Assembly (NCBI GenBank): GCA_027625915.1
Contig: JANTQA010000030.1
Coordinates: 3,968,001-4,032,000 of the forward strand
Origin: Anaeramoeba flamelloides
Lineage: Eukaryota > Metamonada > Anaeramoebidae
Length of the DNA stretch: 64,000 nucleotides
Direction of reading: 5' to 3'
Under the pieces are notes generated by a model that did not search any database, was not told where the DNA came from, and saw only the letters and a list, made by a program, of their open reading frames with translations. Both the position numbers and the translations under genes were made by a program. Below, in pieces: positions 25,606-38,800 of this stretch (position 1 is the first letter of the stretch; each line of letters opens with the position of its first letter).

Positions 25606-25830
25606 TTTCAATCATTTTTTTTTTTTTCAAATTGACTTTTTAAAAAAAAAAAATTAAAGAAAAAGTTAAAAAATATTTGAGAAAACAATAAATTAAAGAA
25701 TTATCTAAATCATAAAAAATGTTCAGATGTAAAAATTGAAAATTTTATTTAGAATAGAATAATGTATTAAACTCATAGAGTATTTTCTATTTCTGCATTA
25801 AAACTTGTCTTTATTGGTTCAAAAAGAGGG
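25600..25830 (+). repeat. dispersed repeat shared with 34870-35125
   Basis: Starts at TTAAAGTTAATTTGGGGTTT and runs to a TATTAAACTCATAGAGTATT block; the reverse complement of 34870-35125 has the same blocks in the same order. It overlaps the right end of the family-G element, so it may be a second part of the same family. Confidence 0.6.
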
Positions 25831-26327
25831 TATTTTGAAATGTATATATTACATAAAATTTGATTTTAGTATTTCAAATACCAATTTTTGGAATTCAACT
25901 TCAGTTGGTTCTTAAAAATAATTTTAATTATATGAACATATGGAATTACTTAAATTAAAAGAGAAAAATTTTTCTGATCGCATTTTTATTGGATAAATTT
26001 TCTTCTGTTGACGGTGTTATATTTTTGTTATTTATTTTCTTTTTTGATAATTTTTTTTCAAATAGATTTAAGATAGAATGTTGATCGGATTTTTTTTAAG
26101 AAAATTTATTTAATAGAGATTACATAGTTAAATTAATAATTATAAGTGTGTAATTTTATTTATCGTTGGTTTGAATTGTGTGTTGCAAAAATTATGATCT
26201 ATAGAGAGTTTGAATAAACAATTTTCTTGCTTTGAAAGTAAAAAAAGTAATATAAAAAATAATTATTTTTTATTTGACTTTATTTTAAAAATAAAAAGGA
26301 AATCATTTAAATAAATATAATAAAAAA

Positions 26328-26448
26328 GTATTCAGCACCAAGTGTTCGCGAGAGGTTCCCCATCTCACTAACTAGCTTAGCCCTCAATTCATTGATCTTC
26401 TGGGTTCGGAATGTGTCCAGGATTATTAAATTGGGTATGGCCGAATAC
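26328..26448 (-). rRNA. 5S ribosomal RNA, copy 1
   Basis: A 121-nt sequence with 5S rRNA architecture on the minus strand: 5' GTATTCGGCCATACCC, loop A/helix II region, CCGAACCCAGAAGATCA, the internal-control-like GAGATGGGGAACCTC, and 3' GGTGCTGAATAC. The 5' and 3' ends pair to form helix I (GTATTC with GAATAC). A TTTTTT run follows the 3' end immediately, the usual RNA polymerase III terminator. The product is the 5S component of the large ribosomal subunit. Its only clear difference from copy 2 is one base, near 26391. Confidence 0.95.
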
Positions 26449-28154
26449 ATTAAATTTAAATACATCCTTTTATGTGTATTTTCATCATAGTATTTTGACT
26501 TAGTTTATTTTAGGTAATAAAAAAAAATAATTTTAAAAAATCTAAACAAGGATTTTTAATTATAAACAATTATAAAATATCAAGGTAAACATATAGAATA
26601 AAACAAAAAATATAAGAATTTTTATATTTATATTTCTCAAATTTAATTACATTACAAACAATACATTCTACAATTAATTATTCATTAATCGATTTTTTTT
26701 CAATAGGAGTTTCCCCCTTTTACAAAAAAAAATTATTTGGACAAAGAATTTAAAATTTTCAAAACCTTGAAAAACATCTTCCAAAATAAAACTTTTTTAA
26801 CCAATAATTAAACCGACATTTTTATTCATTACATCAATCTAATATAGCTAAAGAAAATGGATAATTTTTTTCCAGTTTTAATTTTTAATTAAAGGAAAAA
26901 AACTGTGATCTCCTTTTTAATTGGGTTTGTGATTCTAATATATATATATATATATATAGGTATACGTGATAATATTTGGGATAAATATTAATTTGAGCTC
27001 AATAAAGAATATAAGATCAAAATTAAACTTTTATAAAATTACAGAGGAAGAAAATAGAATTCTTGAAATTGAGGGGGTAGATACAATTTACAAATAATGG
27101 AAGTAAAAAAACAATTTTAGAACAAAGTGAATGATTTTAATCATTTCTTTAAATCAAATACATTAATATTTGAAAAAAATAGAAGAATACCTGATATCCC
27201 AGTATAATATATTTACCGACCCAATGAAAAAATGGAAATCAAAAAAATACAATATTTGTTCAAGAAAAAATAAATAAAAATCATTTATTTCTTGATCTTA
27301 TCAATAAAATTTGATCTAATTACTTCTTCTTAACTCGGTTTTTTTTAATTATTCGTGGGAAGACAAGTTCGGTAAAATTTTCGATTCACAGATTTTATCG
27401 TAATTCTAAACAATTCCCAAAATGAATTTTATATTCCTATTTTCATATAATTCACCAAATTCTAAATTTGGGTTAAGAAAATAGGAAATTTATTTTTCTT
27501 CGGAAATAAAGCTTTAATTAATACATTTGCTTGATTTGGTATTTTTTAATTTTCTATTTCAGAAACCCCATAATAATTATAAATATGATTGAAATTTTGT
27601 CATATTTTCTTTTTCTTTGATTTGAAACTTTTTATATTTTTTATTTGTTTGATTTCGAGTGTTCAATTCCTTCTCTTTAATCTTTGAAATTGTATCTCTT
27701 TGTTTTGGCTTATTTTGATAAAAATATTTGAAAAGGGTTTTTGAAAAGTAATGGTTGAAAAACAGTTTTGTAAAGAATAATAAAAAGGGATGGGGTGAGA
27801 AATACAAGGTAATGAATTGTTTGTGTTCATTACAAATTAAGAAGAAAAAGAAAAATAGTTCTTCTAAAATAGAATTTGGTCCATTTTTTTTTTTTTTTTT
27901 TTTCTTGATTTCAATAAATTTCTCAGGAATGGGTGATTTTTCATGTTTGGAATTCTGAAAGAATAGAGTTGTTTCAAAAATACACCTTCTAGGTCTATTT
28001 TTTTTTTTTTTTTGACTTGCGCTTTGATTAATTTCACTCGTTTTTTGAATTACATTCCTAGATCCAAACCAAGTTTAATAAAACCAAAAAGTTTATATAA
28101 AAAATTTTTAAAGAATCAAAAAATTAAATATCCAACTCTGAACAACGTTAGGTA

Positions 28155-28188
<34 letters not shown>

Positions 28189-29407
28189 CACAATTAGACC
28201 AGTGAAGGGTATTTTGGTATCAAAGTTTCAATATCTGGAATCACACAATTAATTTTTTTCCAGTAATGTTGTTGCAATTAAAATTTTCAAAATGGTAAAA
28301 TGTATCTACTCCATTAAATTTAACAATTTGTTTTAAAATGTGTATTAAAAGATTTTTTTTTATTGGTACACAAAAGATTCAAAACTTTTATTTTCTTATA
28401 AAAGTGTTAATTCGTCTTTTTTTTTTTGGTTTATACTTCTAAATTGTTTATTTTCTACAATTTAAAATATATTGTTTTGATTCTATTCTAAATTTTAGTA
28501 TTTCATTTTTATGAATCTTTGATTTTTTTAGCACACTTTAAATTTAACAGAGTAAGGATTTATTGATATTTTCAGTTCACAATGACTCATTTGAGAAAAT
28601 AAAATTGGGATTTAAATAAATCTTCACAAATATGATAAAAATAGACAGAATATAAAACTTGTGATGGTCTAGGTTATATAAGAAATTATTATTTTATGCT
28701 TTTAAATGGTAGACTGGATGTTGTTCTTTTGTGTTTTTTTTTTTTTTAAAAAAAAATATAATATATTATTTCATTAATAGTTTTTAGAAATATATCTTAA
28801 AGCTGGTGTTGGTTGTTTATTATTGCTACTAATTTTAGAAAAGTCATGAAGTAATTTTTCAAATTTAATTTTTATTATTTTTTTAATGAAATTGTTCACT
28901 TCTAAATTTAAACTTTTTGTAATTTTTATTTTTTTTTTATGATCAATTGTTTTCCTTTGATGTTTATAAGTAGAATTTTTCTTATTTTGATTATTAATTG
29001 AAAAAGAATTATTTGAAATTCTAATATTAAAACTTTTTTATAGTTTAGTTTGTTCTGTGTTCCTTCGATTTAGTAACTTGTTATGTAACTAGTTGGTTTT
29101 TAAAATTTATTGTTATTATAAATTTAATAATAATTATTGGTTGAAAATAATACAAACAATGGGTATTTTATTTTATTATTATATGTTATAATGGAAATAT
29201 GAGTAATTAGATGAATTTGGGTGATGCTTTATAGAAATAATGTTATTGTTTGCTAATTTGTATATTGATTTTTTTTTTTTATTTATGAATAAAGTTAATT
29301 TTTCTTGTTTTGGGACTAAAAAAAGTAGTAATAAAAATTATATTTATTACTTGAAATTTTTAAAAAAAATAAAAAAAAAATTTTGCAAATAAAAATTAAT
29401 TAAAAAA
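26449..29407. other. spacer between the two 5S genes
   Basis: Contains no recognisable gene. It includes a TA run (26939-26958), a family-C repeat (27180-28310) and long T-runs (27883-27903, 28158-28189). No further 5S copy lies between the two. Confidence 0.6.
27180..28310 (+). repeat. family-C repeat between the 5S genes
   Basis: Full-order copy: TATTTACCGACCCAATG start, ATTTATTTCTTGATCTTATC, GGGGTGAGAAATACAAGG, TTAAGAAGAAAAAGAAAAA, CTAGATCCAAACC, then a terminal part shared with 3790-3860 and 22890-22960 (GGTATCAAAGTTTCAATAT region). Confidence 0.65.
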
Positions 29408-29528
29408 GTATTCAGCACCAAGTGTTCGCGAGAGGTTCCCCATCTCACTAACTAGCTTAGCCCTCAATTCGTTGATCTTCTGGGTTCGGAATGTGTCCAG
29501 GATTATTAAATTGGGTATGGCCGAATAC
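29408..29528 (-). rRNA. 5S ribosomal RNA, copy 2
   Basis: A 121-nt copy in the same orientation as copy 1, same helix I pairing and the same immediate TTTTTT terminator. Similarity to copy 1 drops sharply outside the transcribed part apart from the T-run and a few bases at each side. This indicates a dispersed gene or one retained by gene conversion, not a classic tandem array unit. The overlapping minus-strand protein frame (29396-29653) is a shadow of this RNA. Confidence 0.95.
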
Positions 29529-30706
29529 ATTAAATGAAAATACCTCCTTTTATTAGTCTTGTTTTTCTCAAATATTTTCCCACGGTGTTTTTTTAATAAA
29601 AAAAAAATAAATTTCCTAACTTGAAAAGAGATTTTGACTAAAAAATAACCCAAAATTATACATTATATCCTATTTATTTCAAAAATCAAAAGAATTTCTC
29701 ATTATTTCCATAATCTAGTCACAACAATTTGTAATTAAACACTTTGCAATGAATTATTCATATTTTTCAAAAGGTTATAAAATTAAATTTGAATTAAATA
29801 ATCTTCGGGAACCCAGGAATCCTTCAAGAAAATATATACCTTAAAAACCAAAGACGAAGAAATCTATTTTTTTATTTTAAAGTTTATTAAAAAAGAAATA
29901 ATTCTCTCCTTGATGTTACATTAGCAATTTTAAATTAAGTAAACAAAATGTGGTCTCCTTTTTATGTGGATTTGGATTGATTTTGTTGACATATTTTTGG
30001 TATAAAATAGCAAAACCAAATAAATATCCTTGAGATAAAGAAATATTCAAAAATTCCACAAAAATCAAAATTTTGTCAATAAGAAATCCAAATACAACCT
30101 TACTAAAAATTCTTCAAAATCGTATTAACAAAATGTTGGAAAAAATCTGACCAACAAAGACTGTGAAATAAAAAACAGTAATGTGTATTTTTGTAGGTGT
30201 ATTGATCCAAAAAATTTATCATTGATTCTTTTCAAAACATTTTTCTATCTGAATAAATACCAATGACTATTGAAAAACTACCTAAAACTTTTTCGCCAAA
30301 TACCAGTTTCTCAAGAATATCTATCATCGATTTTACACGGTAAATATACTTCATCAATTCATTGATCTGACCATTTTACCCTTGTTTACCTCTTAAATTT
30401 AACAAAAAAATAACACAAAAACAAGAAAAATCATAGAAAAGAGTACCAACAACAGCGAACTTTTATTAGTAACTTAAAAATTCGGATATCGTTCCTTATT
30501 TCTTAAAAAAAAAATTTTGTTACGTCATTTATCTCAAATGGCTAAAAAATAATTTTAGAACAATTAAACCAGTAAACTATAATGTTAAAATAAAAATTAA
30601 AATCCACTTCCAATTACCTATTGTGGAAAAACCATTTTTTACTTTATTTTTTTTAATTTGTAATCTTTTTTCAAGCAAATTCTTTTGTAGATAAAAAACA
30701 AGAGAT
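29529..30706. other. upstream region of the radical-SAM gene
   Basis: No gene or recognised repeat. The last 60 bp before the start codon are T-rich and then A-rich. I see no bacterial-type ribosome-binding site. No small open frame that could be a substrate peptide stands out. Confidence 0.4.
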
Positions 30707-31810
30707 ATGTTAATTTTTCTAACTCTTACACAAAAATGCCAATTGTCTTGTAAATACTGTGGAAGTTCTGAGAATTATGACATTGAAGATTTAAGCCCAC
30801 ACCCAATGGAGATCGCATATGATCTCAGTTTATTAGAAAAGTTTCAAAAAGAAGAAGACCTGATTATTTGTCTCTATGGTGGCGAACCACTTCTTAAAAT
30901 GAGAATCTTTAAAAAAATCTTTGCCATTTTGCCCAACGCAAAATATGTTCTTCAAACAAACGCAATCCTGTTGAACAAATTAAAAAACAACGATCTTCAC
31001 AGAATGGACACCATTTTAGTTTCTGTTGATGGCGACGAAAAAACAACCGACTTTAATCGAGGAGAAGGAACATATTCCAAAATCATTAAAAACGTAAATG
31101 TAATCAGAGAAAAAGAGTTCCAAGGTGACGTTATTGCAAGAATGACTGTTTCCAAAATCTGCGACATCTACAAAAGTGTACGACATTTAATTGAATTAGG
31201 ACCCTTTGACCATGTCCATTGGCAATTAGATGTCTTATGGGATTCTGACATGAATTCTCGCTATGGGGATTTCATTAAATGGCGCGATGAGGAATATAAC
31301 CCAGGCATTACCAAACTCGCCGAATGGTTTGCCGAAGAGCTTAAAAAGGGAAAAGTTCTTGGTATTGTCCCCTTCCAAGGACTCTTGAAATCCTTCTTAA
31401 GAGGCGAGAAGGTTACGCGCATCCGTTGTGGCGCAGGCTCGACTTCTTTCAATGTGACCACAGGTGGGTTGATTAATGCTTGCCCCGTTGCACCAGAGGT
31501 TGATCCAATTTGCGAAATTGGAGAAAAAGATTTTACTTCAAAGAAATTAAAAGATCAAGATTTAATTGGTGGTCTATGCGACGAATGTGAGGTTAGACAA
31601 GAGTGTGGTGGTAGGTGTCTGTATGCTAATAAAACAATGTGGTGGGAAGAAGAAGGCTTTAAAGAAGTATGTGTAACAGTCAAACATTTGATCAAGGTTG
31701 TACACGATATTATTGAACCAGTTGCAAAGGAAATGATCGAAAAAGAAGTTCTTTCTTTAAAAGATTTCCTTTATCCATTTTACAATAACACTTGCGAAAT
31801 TATCCCTTAG
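30707..31810 (+). CDS. radical-SAM/SPASM enzyme, putative peptide-modifying, likely laterally acquired
   Basis: Single uninterrupted 367-residue protein. The radical-SAM cluster motif CxxxCxxC is at Cys11, 15 and 18, right at the N-terminus; the SAM-binding GGEP is at 58-61. A C-terminal SPASM domain is complete: C241..G254xxxxC259, then Cx2Cx5Cx3C at 291, 294, 300 and 304, and a final Cys322. SPASM proteins carry two auxiliary 4Fe-4S clusters and most known ones modify ribosomal peptides or mature partner proteins. The very short N-terminus and overall layout resemble archaeal 'putative peptide-modifying' SPASM families; I infer this from memory of those families. The gene has clearly higher GC and many GCC, GGC and CGC codons compared with its neighbours, and no intron. 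No precursor peptide or partner gene lies beside it. Substrate unknown. A heme-maturation-like or sulfatase-maturing role is less likely from the sequence. Confidence 0.9.
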   Translation: MLIFLTLTQKCQLSCKYCGSSENYDIEDLSPHPMEIAYDLSLLEKFQKEEDLIICLYGGEPLLKMRIFKKIFAILPNAKYVLQTNAILLNKLKNNDLHRMDTILVSVDGDEKTTDFNRGEGTYSKIIKNVNVIREKEFQGDVIARMTVSKICDIYKSVRHLIELGPFDHVHWQLDVLWDSDMNSRYGDFIKWRDEEYNPGITKLAEWFAEELKKGKVLGIVPFQGLLKSFLRGEKVTRIRCGAGSTSFNVTTGGLINACPVAPEVDPICEIGEKDFTSKKLKDQDLIGGLCDECEVRQECGGRCLYANKTMWWEEEGFKEVCVTVKHLIKVVHDIIEPVAKEMIEKEVLSLKDFLYPFYNNTCEIIP

Positions 31811-33219
31811 ATTGATTCAAATGATTAAATCAATATTTCATTTAATGAATTATTTTCAAACATTATTAAATTTGAAAGATTGAATAATTTGCTCTCTTGA
31901 ACTTGCTTAACAGTTTATCCAAATTATTCTAATCTTTTTGGGAATAGTTTTTTTTTTTATTTTTTAAGGGAATTTATTAATACCCTTTAGATGAACCCAA
32001 ATAAAAATAGAAACATACACAGTGAATTTTTAATGATATTGTATTTTTTCTTTTTTATATTTTTCTTTTGCATTTTAATTACCTAATTTTTTTTATTGTG
32101 ATTACTTTATTTTGGAGATTGATTTTTTAGTGATATTTTTTTAAAAATATATTATTTTTCCAACGAAAAAAAAAAGACAAAGTTACAATTAGCTAAAAGA
32201 TCTCAAATTCCAGTAAAACAGAAGAGTGTGTAAAACTATCACCAAGGTATTTTATTTACTCTGAGAATAAGAAAAGTATTGAAGCTTTTCGAAAATTTTT
32301 ATTAATTAAGCAAGTAATGTAAAATAAATAAAAGATTGTCTAATAATTCTTGTCATTTTTAGAGAATTGGAAGTAGATAAATTTTGTTAACAAAATACAC
32401 TTAAAAGACTTTCAAATTACTTCGTGAATAAATATTACATTAATATCTAAATATATATATATATATACAAATTTAGAGGTGTGCTCAGAAAAAGATAAAT
32501 AAAAGAACTGATAGTTATTATATTAAAGTGAGGAATTTTTATTATGTTGTTAAATTTTACTTTTTTAAATTTTCTATATTATAAGTTCTGAACCCTTATT
32601 AAAAAAGTGCTCTTCTTCATACTTCAACTTGTACCCCACGATTTAAGTTTGATTCAGCACTTTTTTAAAAAATGACAACCTTAAAAGAATTATTATTGTA
32701 ATAAAAAAAACTTCACTTTTTTAAATCCCAAAACCCCAAAAAAATTATAAAAAAGGGGCACTTTATTAAAATGACTATATTAGAATTTTTAGAATAAAAA
32801 GGTATTGCAAGTAATTTTTTGATGAAAAAGGTATGGAAAGATATAATATTGGATGTTTTTAGTTTTTAATCCATTGTAAAGATTTGGATCTAGGTGCGAT
32901 TTCAATTATCTCATATTAAGATCGAAATTTCATCTTTCTAGAATTTTGAATAATATCTTTCTATGATATAAACCCACCGAGTAAACTACAATTTTTTCTT
33001 TCAAGAGTTCATAAGTCCTTAATTTCTAGCATATTATACAATGGCCCACCCCAAGAAACTTGATTTTGGGATTAGGGTTCTACAAAGACCAGATCAATTA
33101 AATAAACTCCAATCAAAAGAAAAAAAAAATAAATAAATAAGGAAAATTGTCTTCGGAACGGCTCATATCAGAAATTAATTAAAAAGAACATTGCCTGAAT
33201 AAAAAAAAAACACAAAAAT

Positions 33220-34090
33220 TATACAATCCATTTACCGCTCAGTTGATTAGATACTATAAACTAAACATATTGAATTTTTTCTTTTAACTGTAGCCAACTT
33301 TTGTAAAATATTGCAAAAAATATTGATCAAAAGAAATAAATAACAAAACTCATTAAAAAAATGAAAATAAAATTTAAAAGAGAAAAAAATGTTAAAAAAC
33401 TGAGTAAAAAGAAAAATTCTAACCCAAGTTAAGGGAAGTCTACTCTATTTAAACAATTGTTACAAAAATGAAAAAATATGCTAAGAAAAAAAATCATATA
33501 CTCGAGTATTCAAGAACAACTAATAATTAAACATATTTAATAATTCATTTTTAAATTTTTCCGAACATATAAAAACCCTATATTTCAAAAATTAAAAAAA
33601 AATCAAGCCAAAAATTAAAAAAAAAAAAAAAGTAAATTAGAATTTTTGAAATGAACATTACTGATTTTTTATTACTGAAATTAAATTGTTAAAAAGTTTA
33701 CAAGAACATTTTTTTGACTAATAATTAATTGAATTTTAAAAGATATCATGTAGTCATTATTTTCTAAATGATTATTGGTATTTTCATAAATCTATTTTTT
33801 TTTTTTCACAAAAACTTGAAAAAAAAAAAGTAGTCAAAAAAAAATAAATGAAAAAAACAGAAAAAAAGATAAAAAATTGATAAAGCAAAACTAAAAATTT
33901 ATGAAATTCTAAATAATAGTTCTGATGCAAAAATTGAAGATTTTTTTAGATAAGAATGTAGGAATAAGTAACCAAAGCCAACTTTGAATATCGATATAAA
34001 TGGAACCAATATTTGTGAAAAATAGTTTATATTATTTTTATTCTTTAAACAATTTTAATGGTGTAAAAAAATTGGAATTTTGGTTATTAT
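33220..34090 (+). mobile_element. family-A element, diverged and interrupted
   Basis: The left part has GATTAGATACTATAAACTAA and a GATCAAAAGAAATAA block; the right end has ATTTTAATGGTGTAAAAAAATT. The 870-bp span is longer than other copies because about 350 bp of unrelated A-rich DNA (33590-33960) sits between them. Confidence 0.4.
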
Positions 34091-34869
34091 TCTTGATTTT
34101 ATTGTTTTTATTAGCCACTCTGGAAATTGTGAATTTGGATAGTCATTAAAGGAATATAATATATTATGTAAATTGATATTTTATTATTTATTTGCTTTTA
34201 TTAAAAATAAGGGAACTGTTAATTGCATTGATAAGATTTTTTAATTAAATTAAAAAGAAAATGAAGGGTATTAATATTTTATTATCAAAATTCACTTTAA
34301 AAAGAATTTATCGTAACCTGTTACTTATTACATTAGAATATATTCATAAAAAATTGTTCTTTCCATACAACTTTTTTTTTTTTAGATTGTTATTATTATT
34401 TTAAAAAGACTCTCTTTAATAAAACTTTTTTTTATCATTCCAAAAATCCATTGTTAATGTTAAAAGGTATTGAAAAATATAAAACAATCTAAAAAAAAAA
34501 AATTATATAAATTTGATAAAGTTTTTAATATAGATTTTTTTCTGTAATTCTTTTTGTTTTTTTAAAACCTAAATGAATCTTTTGTTGTTTCTCATTTTGA
34601 AATTAAAAATTGATCAATTTATATAATTTTTCATTCACAAAAACAAAATCAATTTTTTACTCTATTTTTTAGAAAAGTTTATATCTACAAATATACTAAT
34701 ATGTATAATGATAATAATTAAAAATGGATTTTTGGAAGGATAAAAATAAATTATTTTTGGATATTATTGATACACATCTAATATTTTTTAAAAATTAATT
34801 TGAACAAAGAATTTTTTTTGATTTATTTTTTGATAATTTTCCTTTTATAAAATCTTTTTAAAACAAAGT

Positions 34870-35125
34870 AGTGTAGTTTTATTGAAGAAATGGGATATAT
34901 TCTATGAGTTTAATACAATATTTTTCGAATTTAAATTTTCAATTTTAAGATCTGAGTCATTTTTTCTCATTTTCTAATTTTTTTTTTGTTTATTTCGATC
35001 TCTCAAATTTTTTTAACTTTTTCTATTATTTTTTTTTTAAAAATTAATTGTATTTTTTTCTGAAAAAGTCAAATTGAAAAAACAAAAAAATGTTTGAAAC
35101 TCCAAATTAACTTTAAGAAAAAAGA
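34870..35125 (-). repeat. dispersed repeat shared with 25600-25830
   Basis: Reverse complement of the 25600-25830 repeat, with the TATTAAACTCATAGAATATA block and TTAAAGTTAATTTGGAGTTT end. Confidence 0.6.
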
Positions 35126-35876
35126 GTTTATGTAATGACTTTTAAAAGCAATACACTTACTCATAATAAATCTTATTTGCAAGAATTTTAATTTTCTAAA
35201 GAAATTGATATATAACCTCTAATTTTTATATTAAATTTCCAAAAAAAATTTTTTTTAAAACTTTTTTTTTTTTCAGTTATTTCTTTTTGGAATATCAATT
35301 CTAATAGGTAGTTCATTATTTTTCTTATTTCAAAACAATCTGTAATTGGCTTTGTTCTTATTAAAATGTGAATTTTTTATTTTTGGTTTTAATACTTTGA
35401 TTCAAATGGGGTTTAATTGGAGTAAAAATTTATACACTTGGTTGGACAAAATTAGAATTCAAAATCAATTTTCCTATTTCCCAGTATTTGAACTATAATT
35501 TATTATATTTTTACTTAACTTATTTTTCCTTTAATTTTTTTTATTTTCCTTTTTTTTAGCTCTAAGAAAATGATATTAATCTATAAATTATCTGTCAAAA
35601 ACAACTTGACCAAGCTTTTCAATTAAATTAACTTATAATACTTGCAATTACCTTTTCCTCAAAAAATTATTCAAATATCTTTAACTTTAATAAATGAAAT
35701 AACCAAAAGGGAATTTACAAAGTTTAATTATCTAATAAAATAATAAAATATTTATTTTTTATTTATTAAAAACATTGGTTTAAGATATATTAAATAAAAA
35801 TAAAAAGCACTTAAATCAAGATATAATTATAAAAAAAGATAATTTTCTTTAAAAAAAATTAATTTAAAAAGAAAAA

Positions 35877-38800
35877 TTAATTATTAAATATCTTATTTAA
35901 TTGGTATTTGAAAGTTGATTTTTCATTTAATTGGTAATATTCTGCTGCATCTTCTAAATCTTGGAAAATAAATTCATTGCAAGAATCTGCATTTAAATTG
36001 ATTTTGTCTGTATATAAGAATTTAATAAATATTTGCATTGCTTCAATTGATTTCTTTGAGAAATCTTTTATGTATTCTTCTTGGTGTGAAATGTGTTTAA
36101 ATAAATCTCTAAACATATTACTTCTTGCTATTAATATAATTTTATGTACTTTAATTTTATAAAAATTTTTTAAATTATTTTTATCTACACTTTCATTTTT
36201 CCAATCGTTTTCCATTTCGCCGTCATCAATTGGTATTAATATTGAAAAGTCTTTTGAATTATTGTTATTATATAAATTAATCAAATCTAATTTTAAGGTT
36301 TTTTGATTTGGTTGGATTCCAAATTTTTGAAAAATTGGATTTAAGATTTTTTTATTGATTATTCGATCAGAATATATCCAATTTGAAAGTATTTCGATTG
36401 TTTTTAAATCAAATTTTGAAAGATAATCAATCAATTCTTGATCAAAATTAACACCCAATCGTGTTGAAATCCATTTACTATGTAAGTTAATTTTTGAAAT
36501 TTTAATATCAGTAAATTCCTTTGATTTCAATAAATTTGAAAAATCTTGAATTAATGTAGAAAAGCTTTGTTTTAAAAAAATTGTATTATTATGCCCAACA
36601 TAAATTTGATCATAATTTGGTGGGATTTTAAAAGATAGCTTTTGCCACTGGAAATTTTCTTTATTTTTTTCTGAAAATTTTGGATCGCCAAGTAAATATA
36701 TTTCTTGATCACAAGCCACTATGAATACATAATTATGTGAACAAGAGACTGATTGAGTGGGAATGTTGATAAATTTAGGATGCTCAATAAATTTATTATA
36801 AGATTTTGTTAATTTTGTTTCGTTTTTTGAACCACAGACAAATAATCGCCTGTCATTCAATAGATATGTACTTTGGGTTAACATAGAAATTGAAGTTTTA
36901 TCGTCAAAAGAAACAGGTACTGTAACAATTCTAGGGTTTAAAATATCACAAACATAAGACCCAATGCCTAAAGATCCCCCACCGTTGCTAAAGAATAATA
37001 CATGAAAAGGAAAAAATGGGAATGTAAAGAAAATAAAATTATGAAAAGACATTTTGAAATGAATTTAAATATTTATTAGAGAAAAAAAAAGGGTGATTTC
37101 AGGTTGTAATAATTACAGTAAAAGGATTGTCACCAAACATCGCCCTTTTATTTTTCAAATATATATATATATATATATATATAATGTTGGGTATAATTAA
37201 TAACATATTGAAGTTTTTTTTTTTATTTATTTTAACACCATTAGAAAAAGACCTGTTTTAAATTCAATAAAAAGAAAAGTATAAGAAACTAGGTTTCTTT
37301 CTTATTTTCTAAGTTGAATTTCAAAATATAGCTTTTTTACAAAATCATACCCCTATAATATTAGCTAATTAAATATATTGAGTATCTCAAATTCCATACC
37401 TGTTCAAACTGTATATGTCAAATGATTGGAAATTTCTCATGAAAATTTCCATTGAGAAAATCATTTCAACTCTCTATGGGATCAGAAAAAATCTTAAATT
37501 TGAATAAAAGAATAAAAAAATTAATGTTCTATTCTGTTTTCCCATGTGTGTGTGTGTGTAGAACTTGGAGATTTTTACCATAAAAAAAATTTTTTTTCTT
37601 GATATAATTTTTTTTTTCTTATACATTAATATTATTTTTTAAAAAGATTTGGTTATGAACGCCCCTTTTAACAAAATCAATTATTTAGATATTCTTATAA
37701 AAAATAACATATTTATAAGTGTACTTAATCTATTATGATTATTAAAAACATTAAAAGAATAAGAAATAATTTTAAAAAACTTATTTAAAGGGGTTGATAA
37801 AACTTTTAATTGTAGAACTATTTATCTAGAATTCTTCTTGATTTTTTTTTTAAAATCTAAACGAGATTTTTCTAATTTATCCTTTGAAAATTAGTAATAG
37901 GCTCATTTGAATAAATTTTCATTAAAGTAAACAAAATTGGTTTTATAACTCAATCCATTTGACAATAAAATATTTATAAATCCATTGATATATACAAAGA
38001 TAATCACTAATATTTGAATTTTTTCAATTAAATTACTTTTAAAACCATACAATAATATTTGATAATTGATGAGGAAAAAAGTTTATCAGATATGAGGAAT
38101 TATAGTTGAAAAAAAACAATCTAAACTCCAATTTAAAAAATTTCATTTTTTTACAAAACTAAATTAAGTTTCAAATACTGATAATGACTGTGTCTATTTT
38201 AGACAGTCTTTGAATTGGAAGTTACAAATTTAGTAACTTCAAAAACCTCACCTTAAAAGATTAAAGTTTTCTTTTATTTAACCTTTAATAATAATCCAAT
38301 TCATCATTTTAAACAGACTAAAATTCAATTTTAAGAAAAAAAAAATTGTATTAAATGTATCATATGGTAAATACTAGATTAGAATCAATAATTAATTAAA
38401 ATATTAACTATTATTTACCATGTGCAATACACATAAAACATAAAATAAATAATTATAAATCAAATAAAAAAATACTCAATTTGCCTAAAAATTTTTAAGA
38501 GAGCAAAACAAAAAAAATCGAATTTGTAAATTTGACAAAATTCAATTCACAAATATTGATCGTACAAATGGTTAGAGGACATCAACTAATTTTATTTAAA
38601 CTTTTCTATTTTAAACAACTCAACTTTAACCTAATATCAACTGTTGATTAAAATTAGATTGTACAAAAAAAATTACTTAATTGAAAAATGAAATGAAAAC
38701 AAAATAGAAAAGATGAAAAAAAAATTTTTTTCAAAAATCAAAATTATTTCCAAATTTCAATGAAATTGTATTGTTGTTATTTGGAGCATTTTAACTGTAT

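Larger units (their letters stand above)
24065..26327. other. intergenic stretch between CLP1 and the first 5S gene
   Basis: Contains an inverted-repeat element (24637-25605) and a repeat block (25600-25830) whose reverse complement occurs at 34870-35125. Within the element, 24898-25005 is a small open frame with a CYVC motif that I do not recognise. Nothing else supportable. Confidence 0.5.
31811..35876. other. intergenic stretch, repeat relics
   Basis: No gene seen. It holds short inverted pieces around 32600-32770 (GTGC-type palindromes), a TA run at 32451-32466, a diverged family-A copy (about 33220-34090) apparently interrupted in the middle, and the minus copy (34870-35125) of the repeat at 25600-25830. 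Confidence 0.5.

Noticed and set aside
29396-29653. 85-codon minus-strand frame
   Set aside because: Its C-terminal part is a translation of 5S rRNA copy 2; the rest is low-complexity.
31811-35876. Precursor peptide for the radical-SAM enzyme
   Set aside because: No small open frame with a leader-like, Cys/Gly-rich core was seen on either side.
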